A DNA stretch of 64,000 nt from Streptomyces sp. GESEQ-4 (GTDB lineage Bacteria; Actinomycetota; Actinomycetes; Streptomycetales; Streptomycetaceae), in the NCBI RefSeq assembly GCF_017948455.1, contig NZ_JAFFSU010000006.1:1-64000 (forward strand), given 5' to 3'. The translations under genes and the position numbers were made by a program. Positions 1-8,174 of this stretch are shown here, one piece after another; position 1 is the stretch's first letter, and every line of letters begins with the position of its first letter. The notes below the pieces were generated by a model. That model did no database searches. It worked only from the letters and a program-made list of their open reading frames with translations, and had not been told where the DNA came from.

Positions 1-303
1 ACCCCCCCCCCCCTGGGACCCGGGCAGCACCCCCCACCCCGTCTCCCACCCGGTCTCCCCCTGCCACTCCCGCTCCCAGAACCCGATCGCCCCGACACTC
101 TCGCCCCCGTCCGCCAGCACGACCCGGAACATCCCGCCGACCTCCATCTCGACATACCTCCGATGCCGGGCGGCCAGCTTCTCCTCCGGCTCCGGTCCGC
201 CCAAGTGCTCGGTCATCTCAGGACTGTTGTTCCTCCGCAGCAGCCAGAAGTCGCCCTCCGCCCAGGGCACCAGCCGCACCTTCTCCGCGCTCGCCGCATC
301 CAT
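1..303 (-). CDS. GNAT-family N-acetyltransferase, N-terminal part
   Basis: The gene starts with ATG at 303 and runs off the left edge, leaving about 101 codons. The product begins MDAASAEKVRLVPW and carries a GNAT-like stretch (GAIGFWERE, then TGWGVLPGSQG), which resembles beta4, beta5 and the start of the acetyl-CoA-binding loop (usually QGRG). GNAT enzymes move an acetyl group from acetyl-CoA to an amine; the substrate here cannot be told. The coding strand ends in a run of 12 G at positions 2-13, so the last residues read GGG instead of the expected GRG. Either the tract is a sequence or assembly artefact or the frame breaks there. It is divergent from the hydrolase at 466. Confidence 0.75.
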   Translation of the reverse strand, partial: MDAASAEKVRLVPWAEGDFWLLRRNNSPEMTEHLGGPEPEEKLAARHRRYVEMEVGGMFRVVLADGGESVGAIGFWEREWQGETGWETGWGVLPGSQGGGG

Positions 304-361
304 ACAGATCACAGTAGGCCGAGGGTCTGACAATGGCCCCGAGCCGCACATCCCGTCGCCG

Positions 362-378
362 TTTGCCGGACCGGCAAA
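362..378. promoter_or_regulatory. 17-bp palindrome in divergent promoter region
   Basis: TTTGCCGG and CCGGCAAA form perfect 8-bp arms around one central base. The site lies between the divergent GNAT gene (start 303) and the hydrolase (start 466), where an operator for both would sit. No regulator gene is adjacent, so the binding protein is unknown. Confidence 0.4.
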
Positions 379-465
379 ATTCCTCGCCCGCGTCCGCCCC
401 GGCCGCGCAAGATCGCCGTACGAGCAGAACCCGGCCCCGACGGCCCGCCACGGAGGATTGGCCCC

Positions 466-1464
466 ATGCCCCACCAGGACCCGCTCCCGAACGTCAACGT
501 CAACGTCACCCACCGACTCGTCCCCTCCCCCGCCGGCCGGATCCACCTGGTGGAACAGGGCAGCGGCCCGGTCGTCCTGCTGGTGCACGGCTTCCCGGAG
601 TCCTGGTACTCGTGGCGCCGCCAGCTGCCGGTGCTGGCCGCGGCGGGATACCGCGCGGTCGCCGTGGACGTGCGCGGCTACGGGCGTTCGTCGCGGCCGG
701 AGGCGGTGGCGGCGTACCGGATGACCGAGCTGGTGGCGGACAGCGTGGCCGTGGTGGAGGCGCTCGGCGAGCCGTCCGCGGTGATCGTCGGGCACGACTG
801 GGGCGCGAACATCGCCGCGCACTCCGCCCTGCTGCGCCCCGACGTCTTCCGCGCGGTCGGCCTGCTGAGCGTGCCGTACACGCCGCCCGGCGGCCCCAAG
901 CCGAGCGAGGTGTTCGCGGGCATGGGCGGGGAGGAAGAGTTCTACGTCTCCTACTTCCAGGAACCGGGCCGCGCCGAGCGCGAGATCGAACCGGACGTAC
1001 GGGGCTGGCTCGCCGGCTTCTACGCCGCCATGTCCGGCGACACGATGCCCGCACCGGGCGCCCCGGACCCGCACTTCGTGAGCCCCGGCGCGACCCTGCG
1101 CGACCGCTTCCCCACCGACCGTCTCCCATCCTGGCTCGGCAAGGCGGAACTCGACGTCTACGCCGCGGAGTTCGAGCGCACGGGCCTCACCGGCGCCCTG
1201 AACCGCTACCGCTGCATGGACCGCGACTGGGGGGACTTCCAGTCCTTCGCCGGCGCCCCGATCCCCCAGCCGTCCCTGTTCCTCGGCGGCGCACTCGACG
1301 CGTCCACCACCTGGCTGGCCGACGCGATCGAGGCATACCCCACGACCCTCCCCGGCCTGCACAGCTCACACCTGCTGGAGGGCTGCGGCCACTGGATCCA
1401 GCAGGAACGCCCCGACGAGGTCAACCAGCACCTGACGGCCTGGCTCGCTGACCTGCCCACCTGA
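466..1464 (+). CDS. Alpha/beta hydrolase, epoxide-hydrolase type
   Basis: A 332-residue cytoplasmic alpha/beta hydrolase. HGFPE at 41-45 gives the oxyanion-hole/HGxP motif, GHDWG at 109-113 places the nucleophile at Asp111, and GCGHW near the C terminus gives the catalytic His (about 309). An Asp nucleophile with HGFPE points to epoxide hydrolases or haloalkane dehalogenase relatives, not esterases. Tyr residues in the cap region (FYVSYFQ, LNRYRCMDRDW) could polarise an epoxide. Such enzymes hydrolyse epoxides to diols through an alkyl-enzyme ester. The ATG at 466 follows GGAGG (452-456) by 9 bases. It stands alone, so the natural substrate is unknown; fluoroacetate or haloalkane dehalogenase activity is a less likely alternative. 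Confidence 0.85.
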   Translation: MPHQDPLPNVNVNVTHRLVPSPAGRIHLVEQGSGPVVLLVHGFPESWYSWRRQLPVLAAAGYRAVAVDVRGYGRSSRPEAVAAYRMTELVADSVAVVEALGEPSAVIVGHDWGANIAAHSALLRPDVFRAVGLLSVPYTPPGGPKPSEVFAGMGGEEEFYVSYFQEPGRAEREIEPDVRGWLAGFYAAMSGDTMPAPGAPDPHFVSPGATLRDRFPTDRLPSWLGKAELDVYAAEFERTGLTGALNRYRCMDRDWGDFQSFAGAPIPQPSLFLGGALDASTTWLADAIEAYPTTLPGLHSSHLLEGCGHWIQQERPDEVNQHLTAWLADLPT

Positions 1465-1474
1465 ACCGGGCAGG

Positions 1475-1840
1475 TCAGCAAACCTCGCCGGGGCGTGCGG
1501 CGGTGGCGCGCAGCAGGTCTCGTACGAGATCGAAGTCCACGGCCTCCGGCTTGCGGAAGCGGAGACAGCCCTTGCCCATGTCCTGTTCGGCCAGCCGCTC
1601 CTCGAAGGCCTCACGGACGTCGGTGCGCATCAGGTAGAAGGAGATGTACTGCTTCTGACTGGCGAAGGCGATCTCGGCGGCCCCGTCGCGCTGGTACGCG
1701 GGCATGCCGTACGCCATCACCTCGTCGAATCCCTTGAGCTCCGCCCGGCACAGCCGCCGCAGCGCGGTCAGCGCCTCCCGGCGGTCCTCGTCGGCCTCGG
1801 CGAGGTAGCCGTCGACGTCGGTCGCCTTGCTCTGCACCAT
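1475..1840 (-). CDS. DUF1801 / YdhG-type protein
   Basis: A 121-residue protein starting MVQSKATDVDGYL and containing the DUF1801 signature: a helical N terminus (REALTALRRLCRAELKGFDEVMAYGMPAY) then a short beta-rich part (EIAFASQKQYISFYLM) and a C-terminal helix. Relatives such as YdhG and B. subtilis Fra have a frataxin-like fold, and some have been proposed as iron chaperones; the role here is unproven. It converges with the hydrolase at 466, leaving 10 bases between stops. The ATG at 1840 was chosen; a TTG at 1864 would add eight unconserved-looking residues. No clear ribosome-binding site precedes either start. Confidence 0.75.
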   Translation of the reverse strand: MVQSKATDVDGYLAEADEDRREALTALRRLCRAELKGFDEVMAYGMPAYQRDGAAEIAFASQKQYISFYLMRTDVREAFEERLAEQDMGKGCLRFRKPEAVDFDLVRDLLRATAARPGEVC

Positions 1841-1910
1841 GCGGCAAGGGTAGGCCGCCGGCAAGGACAGGGACTAGGACAGATCGGCCGGGCAGGCCTA
1901 CGGTTGGACC

Positions 1911-2336
1911 GTGGACGAAACACCCGATTCACCCCCTCAGGCGCCCGTCGACGTAGCGGAAGAGGCAGAGGCCCAGCTCATCCGCCTCGCAGAGAACTGG
2001 GCTGTCGCGATCGTCTCCAACGACGCGGAACGCATCGCCGGCTTCATCGCCGACGAATGGGTCATCGTCTCCGAGTCGGGCATCTCCTCAAAGGACGAGT
2101 TCCTCTCCCTCGTCGCGACCGGGGAGCTGACCCACTCGGCGATGGACCTGGAGACGCGGCCCAGAGTCCGCGTCCACGGAGACACGGCGATCCTCACCGG
2201 GCGAGTGACGAACACGGCCCACTACCAGGGCAAGCGCTACGACGCGGACGAGTGGACAACCGACGTGTACGTCAGACGCGACGGGCGCTGGCAGTGCGTG
2301 CTGAGCCACATCACGCCCGCGCTCCCGACGACCTGA
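1911..2336 (+). CDS. SnoaL-like / DUF4440 nuclear-transport-factor-2 fold protein
   Basis: A 141-residue protein starting at GTG 1911. After an acidic N terminus, it follows the NTF2 cone-fold pattern: helix AQLIRLAENWAVAIVSNDAERIAGFIADEWV, then strands with ETRPRVRVHGDTAILTGRVT and a C-terminal DGRWQCVLSHITPAL. This C-terminal strand motif is typical of DUF4440/SnoaL_3 proteins, many of them of unknown function and a few ketosteroid-isomerase-like enzymes. No catalytic residue set could be assigned. It is divergent from the DUF1801 gene with 70 bases between starts. Confidence 0.75.
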   Translation: MDETPDSPPQAPVDVAEEAEAQLIRLAENWAVAIVSNDAERIAGFIADEWVIVSESGISSKDEFLSLVATGELTHSAMDLETRPRVRVHGDTAILTGRVTNTAHYQGKRYDADEWTTDVYVRRDGRWQCVLSHITPALPTT

Positions 2337-2453
2337 CGCGGTACGAGGAACTCCGCCGTGACCGTCCGGACGACTCTTGACCTTGCCCATGGGCGAAGGC
2401 CGAAGGTGTCTGTCGGCTGAGAGGAAGCCGAGTGGACGCCGAGAGGAACTCGC

Positions 2454-3113
2454 ATGGACGACGATGCTCTCCTGGCGGAGCAGCTGGCCTATTACAGGGC
2501 GGGCGCGGCCGAATACGACCGGCCCTATGCGGAGTGCGAGGAGCTGAAGGAATTACCGGCGGTCGTCGATGACCTTCCGGTTGCCGGGGATGTGCTGGAG
2601 CTGGCCTGCGGAACGGGCCAGTGGACCGGAAGGCTCGCGGCGCGGGCGCGGTCGGTGACGGCTGTCGACGCGGCGGCCGAAGTGCTGGCCCTGGCTCGGG
2701 CACGGACCACGTCGCCCACCGTCCGGTTCCTTCAGGCGGACCTGTTCGCGTGGCAGCCGCCACGGCGCTACGACACCGTGTTCTTCGCCTTCTGGCTCTC
2801 CCATGTCCCGCCGACGCGCTGGCCCGGCTTCTGGAACACCGTCGCCGCCGCACTCGCCCCGGGCGGCAAAGCGATCTTCATCGACGACGGCCCCGACGCT
2901 GCCGCGGGAGAGAACGTCCTGGCAGGCCAGTCGGCCCCGGCGGCGCTTCGGCGGCTCGACGACGGCAGCCAGTACCGCATCGTGAAGGTGTTCCACGATG
3001 CGGCGACCCTCACGGACGACCTGGCAGCGCTGGGGTGGTCGGCTCACATCCGGTCCGTATCCGGCCATTTCGTCGGCGTCGCGGAACCAGTGGGTGGGGC
3101 TTGGCTCAGGTGA
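2454..3113 (+). CDS. Class I SAM-dependent methyltransferase
   Basis: A 219-residue Rossmann methyltransferase. Motif I is VLELACGTGQWTG (about 46-58), the acidic end of strand 2 is VTAVDAA, and motif II/III follow as FLQADLFAW and FFAFWLSHVP. These give S-adenosylmethionine binding; the acceptor is unknown. The sequence resembles small-molecule or lipid methyltransferases of the Methyltransf_11/25 groups. The ATG at 2454 follows a GAGAGGAA ribosome-binding site. It may be co-transcribed with the DUF3500 gene starting 67 bases downstream. Confidence 0.85.
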   Translation: MDDDALLAEQLAYYRAGAAEYDRPYAECEELKELPAVVDDLPVAGDVLELACGTGQWTGRLAARARSVTAVDAAAEVLALARARTTSPTVRFLQADLFAWQPPRRYDTVFFAFWLSHVPPTRWPGFWNTVAAALAPGGKAIFIDDGPDAAAGENVLAGQSAPAALRRLDDGSQYRIVKVFHDAATLTDDLAALGWSAHIRSVSGHFVGVAEPVGGAWLR

Positions 3114-3180
3114 CGCCGCATGGCGCACTATGGATCACAGGGGGCGCCGGATCCGGGGGCGCCGACGGGGAGGAAATGCT

Positions 3181-4149
3181 GTGGGTGGGTATTCGTTGAA
3201 GGCGACGGCCGTGGAGATGCGGGAGGCCGTGCGCGCGCTGCTGTCCGTGCTGGAGCCGGAGCAGGTGCGCGAGCTGCGCGCCGGGCCCGACCGGCTGGAC
3301 GCGCCCGAGCTGCGGGAGTGGACGTATCTGCCGGGTCCGCGCCCCGGGCTGTCCACCGAGGGCCTCGGCGGCGAGCAGCGCGCGGCTGTCGACGCGCTGT
3401 TGGCCGCCGCGCACAGCGCACCCGGAGCGGAGCTGGCGCGCGGCGCGATCGAGGTGGAGCGGCACCGCCGCACCCTGGTCGGTGCCACGGGTGCCGACCG
3501 CTACTGGGTGCGGCTGCTGGGCGACCCGGACGGCGACGGTCCGTGGGGCTGGCGGATGAACGGTCACCACCTCGCCGTGCACGTAGTGATCACGGCGGCC
3601 GGGATGCGGGTGACGCCGCACTTCATCGGGTCGGAGCCGGCGCGGATCGCGGACGGTCCGCAGGCGGGCCGCCGGCTGCTGGGGCCGGAGGAGGATCTGG
3701 GCCGGGAGCTGGTCACGGACCTGGACGCCGGCCGACGCGCGAAGGCGGTCTTCGCCGACGCGCCGCCGGACGACATCCTGACCCGCGACGACCCGTTCGC
3801 CGATCCGGACCTGCTGCCGACGGGACTGCCCTACGGCGACATGACGCCCGGTCAGCAGCGGCTGCTGGAGCGCCTGGTGCGCCGCTACCTCGACCGCGCG
3901 CCCGCGGCGTACGCGCAGGAGTGCTGGTCCGACGCCGTGGCGCGAGGACTGGACGCGCTCTCCTTCGCCTGGGGCGGCGGCCTCGTCCTCGGGGACCGGC
4001 ACTACTACTGCGTCCGGGCCCCGGACTTCCTCATCGAGTACGACAACACACAGGACGACGGCAACCACGCCCACTCCGTCTGGCGACACATCCGCCACGA
4101 CTGGGGCACCGACCTGCTGCGGGCGCACTACACAGAGCAGCACCGGTAG
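3181..4149 (+). CDS. DUF3500 family protein
   Basis: A 322-residue protein with GTG start at 3181, preceded by GGGGAGGAAA. The DUF3500 pattern is clear in the second half: DRYWVRLLGDPDGDGPWGWR, then HHLAVHVVI, and near the C terminus HYYCVRAPDFLIEYDNTQDD followed by NHAHSVWRHIRHDWGTDLL. The conserved His, Glu, Tyr and Asp of that last block look like a metal or substrate site, but the family has no established function that I know of. No signal peptide or membrane segment is visible. It follows the methyltransferase on the same strand. Confidence 0.8.
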   Translation: MGGYSLKATAVEMREAVRALLSVLEPEQVRELRAGPDRLDAPELREWTYLPGPRPGLSTEGLGGEQRAAVDALLAAAHSAPGAELARGAIEVERHRRTLVGATGADRYWVRLLGDPDGDGPWGWRMNGHHLAVHVVITAAGMRVTPHFIGSEPARIADGPQAGRRLLGPEEDLGRELVTDLDAGRRAKAVFADAPPDDILTRDDPFADPDLLPTGLPYGDMTPGQQRLLERLVRRYLDRAPAAYAQECWSDAVARGLDALSFAWGGGLVLGDRHYYCVRAPDFLIEYDNTQDDGNHAHSVWRHIRHDWGTDLLRAHYTEQHR

Positions 4150-4191
4150 GGGGCGGCGGCGGTCAGGGAGGCCCCGGCTGCCCCTGTCCCT

Positions 4192-4211
4192 AAGACGAGA
4201 CGTACCGTCTT
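4192..4211. promoter_or_regulatory. Operator-like inverted repeat upstream of ABC-F gene
   Basis: AAGACG (4192-4197) and CGTCTT (4206-4211) are perfect 6-bp arms with 8 bases between; an inner pair AGACG / CGTCT also fits. Symmetric AGACG-type sites are common for TetR-family repressors. It overlaps the -35 box of the promoter proposed for the ABC-F gene, which suggests repression. No TetR gene is adjacent. Confidence 0.45.
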
Positions 4212-4238
4212 GCGGAATCCTCCGTCATGCCGTACGGT
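4210..4238 (+). promoter_or_regulatory. Predicted promoter of the ABC-F transcript
   Basis: TTGCGG (4210-4215) and TACGGT (4233-4238) are separated by 17 bases, the ideal spacing. TACGGT fits the streptomycete TANNNT -10 pattern. Transcription would start about 4245-4246, exactly at the ATG of a four-codon open frame. Confidence 0.5.
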
Positions 4239-4245
4239 CTTCCGC

Positions 4246-4260
4246 ATGGGTTCCCTGTGA
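4246..4260 (+). CDS. Possible leaderless upstream ORF (MGSL)
   Basis: ATG-GGT-TCC-CTG-TGA lies seven bases after the predicted -10 box, so the transcript could begin at this ATG. A second short frame, GTG at 4257 to TAG at 4283 (MRKPAPIA), overlaps its stop. Short leader peptides upstream of ABC-F resistance genes are known to sense drug-stalled ribosomes and control attenuation; that role here is inferred from position only. Confidence 0.3.
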   Translation: MGSL

Positions 4261-4374
4261 GAAAACCGGCGCCGATCGCGTAGAGCACCGCTCCGCCATC
4301 GCCGCGCCCCGCCGTGCCCTTTCCCTTCCACCCGATCCGGCCCGGGCGAAGCCCCGGTCAGGAGGGACCCGCGC

Positions 4375-6018
4375 ATGCGCACCTCACAACTCACCCTTCA
4401 GCACGTCACCAAGCGCTACCCCGGCCGCACCGTCCTCGACCAGGTCTCCTTCACCCTCAAGCCGGGCGAGAAGGCCGGCCTCATCGGCGACAACGGCTCC
4501 GGCAAGTCCACGCTCCTGCGGCTCATCGCGGGTCAGGAACGCCCGGACAGCGGCGAGTTGACCGTGTTCGCCGCCGACGGCATCGGCTATCTGCCGCAGA
4601 CCATCCCCCTGCCCCCGACCGCCACCGTCCAGGACGCCGTAGACCTGGCTCTCGCGGATCTGCGCGCACTGGAGGCCGAGCTGCGCCGGGCCGAGCAGGC
4701 GCTCGGCGACGGCTCGGACCCGGCGGCACTCGCCGCGTACGCCGCACTCCTCGAGCGGTACGAGGCGCGCGGCGGCTACGACGCCGACCACCGCGTCGAC
4801 CAAGCCCTGCACCATCTCGGCCTGCCCACCCTCCCCCGCGACCGACGGCTCGGCACCCTCTCCGGCGGCGAACGCTCCCGGCTGGCGCTGGCCGCCGTCC
4901 TCGCCGGCCGCCCGGAGCTGCTGCTCCTGGACGAGCCGACGAACGACCTGGACGACCAGGCCGTGGAGTGGCTGGAGACGCAGCTGCGGGCCCACCGCGG
5001 CACGGTGCTCGCGGTCACCCACGACCGCGTCTTCCTGGAACGCCTGACCTCCACGATCCTGGAGGCCGAGGCGGGAAAGGTCACCCGGTACGGAGACGGC
5101 TACGCCGGCTACCGCACCGCCAAGGCCGCGGAACGCCGCAGCCGGCTCCAGGAGTACGAGGAGTGGCGGGCCGAACTGGCCCGCAACGAGCGGCTGGCCG
5201 CAAGCCATGCGGTCCGCCTCGAAGGCATCCCCCGCAAGGCCGCGCTGGCCAATTTCGGCCACGGCGGCTTCCGGGCCCGCGGGCGGGCGCACGGCGCGAT
5301 GTCCCGTATCCGCAATGCCCGCGAGCGGGTCGACCGGCTCACCGCGAACCCGGTCGCGCCGCCGCCGGAGCGGCTGACCTTCACCGCACGGGTGGTCGGT
5401 ACGGCCGGGGACGGCGCGGATGCATCGGCAGCGGAGCTCCCTTCCGTACAGCTGTCGGACGTACGCGTAGGAGACCGTCTCCACCTGGGCTCCCTCACCC
5501 TCCACCGCTCCGGCCGACTACTGGTCACCGGTCCCAATGGCGCAGGCAAGACCACGCTGCTGAAGGTGCTCGCAGGTGAGGTGCGGCCGGACGAGGGATC
5601 GGTTCAGGTGCCGGGCCGGGTGGGTCATCTGCACCAGGACGAGACGCCGTGGCCGCCGGACCTGACGGTGGCTGAGGCGTTCGCGCTGGGCCGCGTGGGC
5701 TCAGCCGACGAGCACGCGGACGCGCTGCTGGCCCTCGGCCTCTTCCGACCGGCGGAGCTGAGGCTGCGCATCGGCGAGCTGTCGTACGGCCAGCGCCGCC
5801 GCGTGGACCTGGCCCGGCTGGTCGCCGACCCCGCGGATCTCCTGCTGCTCGACGAACCGACGAACCACCTGTCCCCCGCCCTGATCGAGGAACTGGAGGC
5901 AGCACTGACCGACTACCCGGGCGCGATCATCCTGGTCACCCACGACCGCGCCCTGCGGTCCCGCTTCCGGGGCGAGCATCTCGCCCTGCCGAAGACAGCG
6001 AGGGTCGAGGTGGGATGA
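4375..6018 (+). CDS. ABC-F family ATPase (ribosome-protection type)
   Basis: A 547-residue protein with two ABC ATPase domains and no membrane segments, the hallmark of ABC-F. Domain 1: Walker A GDNGSGKST (38-46), signature LSGGE (162-166), Walker B LLLLDEPTND (from 182). Domain 2: Walker A GPNGAGKTT (386-394), signature LSYGQ (469-473), Walker B LLLLDEPTNH (from 489). The basic linker between them (about 235-330, rich in Arg/Glu, with RKAALANFGHGGFRARGRAHG) is where resistance ABC-F proteins reach the ribosomal drug site. Relatives protect ribosomes from macrolides, lincosamides, streptogramins or pleuromutilins; which drug cannot be told. ATG 4375 follows AGGAGGG. A 130-base leader with short upstream frames suggests attenuation control. 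Confidence 0.85.
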   Translation: MRTSQLTLQHVTKRYPGRTVLDQVSFTLKPGEKAGLIGDNGSGKSTLLRLIAGQERPDSGELTVFAADGIGYLPQTIPLPPTATVQDAVDLALADLRALEAELRRAEQALGDGSDPAALAAYAALLERYEARGGYDADHRVDQALHHLGLPTLPRDRRLGTLSGGERSRLALAAVLAGRPELLLLDEPTNDLDDQAVEWLETQLRAHRGTVLAVTHDRVFLERLTSTILEAEAGKVTRYGDGYAGYRTAKAAERRSRLQEYEEWRAELARNERLAASHAVRLEGIPRKAALANFGHGGFRARGRAHGAMSRIRNARERVDRLTANPVAPPPERLTFTARVVGTAGDGADASAAELPSVQLSDVRVGDRLHLGSLTLHRSGRLLVTGPNGAGKTTLLKVLAGEVRPDEGSVQVPGRVGHLHQDETPWPPDLTVAEAFALGRVGSADEHADALLALGLFRPAELRLRIGELSYGQRRRVDLARLVADPADLLLLDEPTNHLSPALIEELEAALTDYPGAIILVTHDRALRSRFRGEHLALPKTARVEVG

Positions 6019-6179
6019 CGGCCGGAGGGGCCGGGGCGGCCGGGCACCTGAGGCGCCCCGGCCGCTCCGGCTGCGAGGCCATTCCTGATGGGTGAGGATG
6101 GCCGGTAGCGGCTCGGGGCTGAGGTGAAAGTCGAGGTCCCGTGGGGCGACGAGGTCGGCAGGTGAGGTCCGGGGTCTCC

Positions 6180-7109
6180 ATGCGTCGGCCGCCCTGGCGC
6201 CATGGCCTGCTCGCGCTCGTCGTCCTGCTGGCGGTCTGCGGCGCCGGTATCGGGCTGTACTTCAATGAACGCGGGGCACGGCAGAAGACCCTGACCGTCG
6301 GCGCGAAGAAGGCCCCGCGCGACCGGCTCGACGTCGAAGCCGCCGTACGTCGGACCAATCCCGAACAGCACACCGCCACGCTGCAGTTGACGGCCACCCC
6401 GCACGGCAAATACAGCGACGGCGAAGGGCTGCCGGTCAAGGACATCACGCTGTTCACCACCGCACCGGACGGCAACACCTTGCTGTTCGAGGCGGACAGC
6501 ACGGCGTGGCTCAAGGAGATCTCCGTACCGCTGACCGAGGGCACGTCGTCGGACTACCCGTTCGACCGGTACGCCGCCAGCCTCGTGGTCGGCGCGATGG
6601 CCGGCCAGGAGCGGGTGCCCGTGACCCTGCACTTCCGGGACCAGGACCCCGCCTTCGCCATCACACCGCACAAGAGCGAGTACCAGGACGAGATCGCCGC
6701 CGTCGCCGCCGACGTCAAGCGGTCACGGAGCACCTTCATCCTCGCCTGGTTCATGATCGTCGCCATGTGGGCGGTGGCCCTCGCGGTGGTGGTCGCCTGC
6801 TGGCTGGTCGTGCGCCAGGGCCGCGGCCTGCTCTGGGGCGCCCTGGGCTGGATGGCCGGCAGCCTCTTCGCCCTGGTGGGTCTGCGCAACGCGGCTCCGG
6901 GAAGCCCGCCCAACGGCAGCCTGCTCGACTACACCGCCTTCTACTGGGCCGAGGCGCTGATCGCCCTGAGTCTCACCTGCCTCGTCCTCCGCGGCGTCCT
7001 CGTCGAACACCGCACCGGCGGCCCCGTCCCCGAAGCACCCCATCCCGCTACACTCCGCTCTCCTCGGTTCCGCCACCGCCCCGGCCCCCGGCGGGTACGA
7101 GGCCGTTGA
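6180..7109 (+). CDS. DUF4436 integral membrane protein
   Basis: A 309-residue membrane protein: one N-terminal segment (LLALVVLLAVCGAGIGLYF), a large outside beta-rich domain with the DUF4436 hallmark SDYPFDRYAASL, then three C-terminal segments (FILAWFMIVAMWAVALAVVVACWLV, the stretch LLWGALGWMAGSLFALVGL, and AFYWAEALIALSLTCLVL). DUF4436 proteins are common in mycobacteria and streptomycetes; function unknown. The start is uncertain: ATG 6180 gives a clean membrane anchor, GTG 6141 adds 13 residues. Its last 62 bases overlap the convergent hydrolase gene, so one of the two 3' ends may be less conserved. Confidence 0.75.
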   Translation: MRRPPWRHGLLALVVLLAVCGAGIGLYFNERGARQKTLTVGAKKAPRDRLDVEAAVRRTNPEQHTATLQLTATPHGKYSDGEGLPVKDITLFTTAPDGNTLLFEADSTAWLKEISVPLTEGTSSDYPFDRYAASLVVGAMAGQERVPVTLHFRDQDPAFAITPHKSEYQDEIAAVAADVKRSRSTFILAWFMIVAMWAVALAVVVACWLVVRQGRGLLWGALGWMAGSLFALVGLRNAAPGSPPNGSLLDYTAFYWAEALIALSLTCLVLRGVLVEHRTGGPVPEAPHPATLRSPRFRHRPGPRRVRGR

Positions 7110-8136
7110 GGAACTGTTGTTGGCCGTCCAGGAATCCGTCCGCGAAGAGGGAGCGGGGGGAGAAGACCGCGGTGAGCGTGGTCTTGAGGCCGGAGTGCTC
7201 GATGGACTGCTTGAGCAGTGAATGGGTCGCGTCCGGATAATTCTTGACCGTCAGTGCGCCGCCCGCGTCCAGCACCTTGCGGTAGACGCGCTCCGTGTCG
7301 GCGGTGTCCACGTTGATGTCGTGGCCCGCGAGGGTCAGCAGCACCGGTACGCCGCTCAGCGCGCGGAGGTCTCGCGTGGCATCCGCGGTGTAGTTCTTGG
7401 AGATGAAGCCCCAGCGGTCGGCGGTCATGCCGTCCGCGTCGCCGCCCCGCGCCCTGACGTACTCCTCGAAGGTCGCGTGGCGTTTCAGCAGCCGGCGGGT
7501 GGTGTCGCTCCTGGCGATCTCGGCCTTGGTGCGGGCCGCCGACGCTCCGTCGGCGCGCAGTTCGGCGAGGAGGTTGTAGCGGCCCTGCTGGAGCCAGTTG
7601 ATCGCGGGCGAGACGGCGATGACGAAGCTCACGGGCGTCCTGGCGGCGACCTTCGGCAGGACCCAGCCCGCCTGGCTGGCGCCCCAGAGACCGATCCGGT
7701 CGCCGTCGATGTCCGGGCGGGCGCGCGCCCAGGCGATGGCGGCAGCCGCCTCGTCGGCCCGGTCGTCCATGGACTGGTCGAGCCAGTTGCCGGGTGCGCC
7801 CGCGACGCCGGGCTTGTCCCAGGAGAGGGAGGCGTAACCGGCCTTGGCATTCGCTTCCCAGATGGGCTTGTAGCCGTCGTCGTGGGTGGCGTCGATGGGG
7901 CCGTCGCCGTGGACGTACACGACCAGGCCGTGGCGCTTGCGGCCGTCCTTGGGGGTGGCCAGTACGCCGTTGAGGGTGTGGCCGCCGTGGCGGATCGAGA
8001 CCCGCCGCTCGTCCATGTCGTACGAGTTCTGCCACAGCACCACACCGACGAGACCGGCGACCACGACCAGGACCGCGACGAGGGACCACACGGCGATGCG
8101 GAGTCCGCGCCGTCGGGGCTGGACCTTTGGACCCAT
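7048..8136 (-). CDS. Membrane-anchored alpha/beta hydrolase
   Basis: A 362-residue protein with a short basic N terminus, one membrane anchor (IAVWSLVAVLVVVAGLVGVVL) and an outside alpha/beta hydrolase domain. LVVYVHGDGP gives the oxyanion region, GLWGASQAG the nucleophile elbow with Ser154, LLTLAGHDINV the acid loop, and NYPDATHSLL the catalytic His. The family resembles dienelactone hydrolase / acyl-CoA thioester hydrolase types (BAAT-like) found near transporters; substrate unknown. ATG 8136 was chosen. It is divergent from the GNAT/PaaX pair, with a 42-bp palindrome between them, so it is a likely PaaX-type target. Confidence 0.8.
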   Translation of the reverse strand: MGPKVQPRRRGLRIAVWSLVAVLVVVAGLVGVVLWQNSYDMDERRVSIRHGGHTLNGVLATPKDGRKRHGLVVYVHGDGPIDATHDDGYKPIWEANAKAGYASLSWDKPGVAGAPGNWLDQSMDDRADEAAAAIAWARARPDIDGDRIGLWGASQAGWVLPKVAARTPVSFVIAVSPAINWLQQGRYNLLAELRADGASAARTKAEIARSDTTRRLLKRHATFEEYVRARGGDADGMTADRWGFISKNYTADATRDLRALSGVPVLLTLAGHDINVDTADTERVYRKVLDAGGALTVKNYPDATHSLLKQSIEHSGLKTTLTAVFSPRSLFADGFLDGQQQFLNGLVPAGGRGGGGTEESGV

Positions 8137-8174
8137 GAGATCGGACCGCCTCTGTTCGGGTTCACGTCCCACGG

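Noticed and set aside
4375..6018. Self-resistance gene of an antibiotic cluster
   Set aside because: The ABC-F protein is surrounded by unrelated small genes; no biosynthetic enzymes lie nearby, so it is more likely intrinsic resistance.
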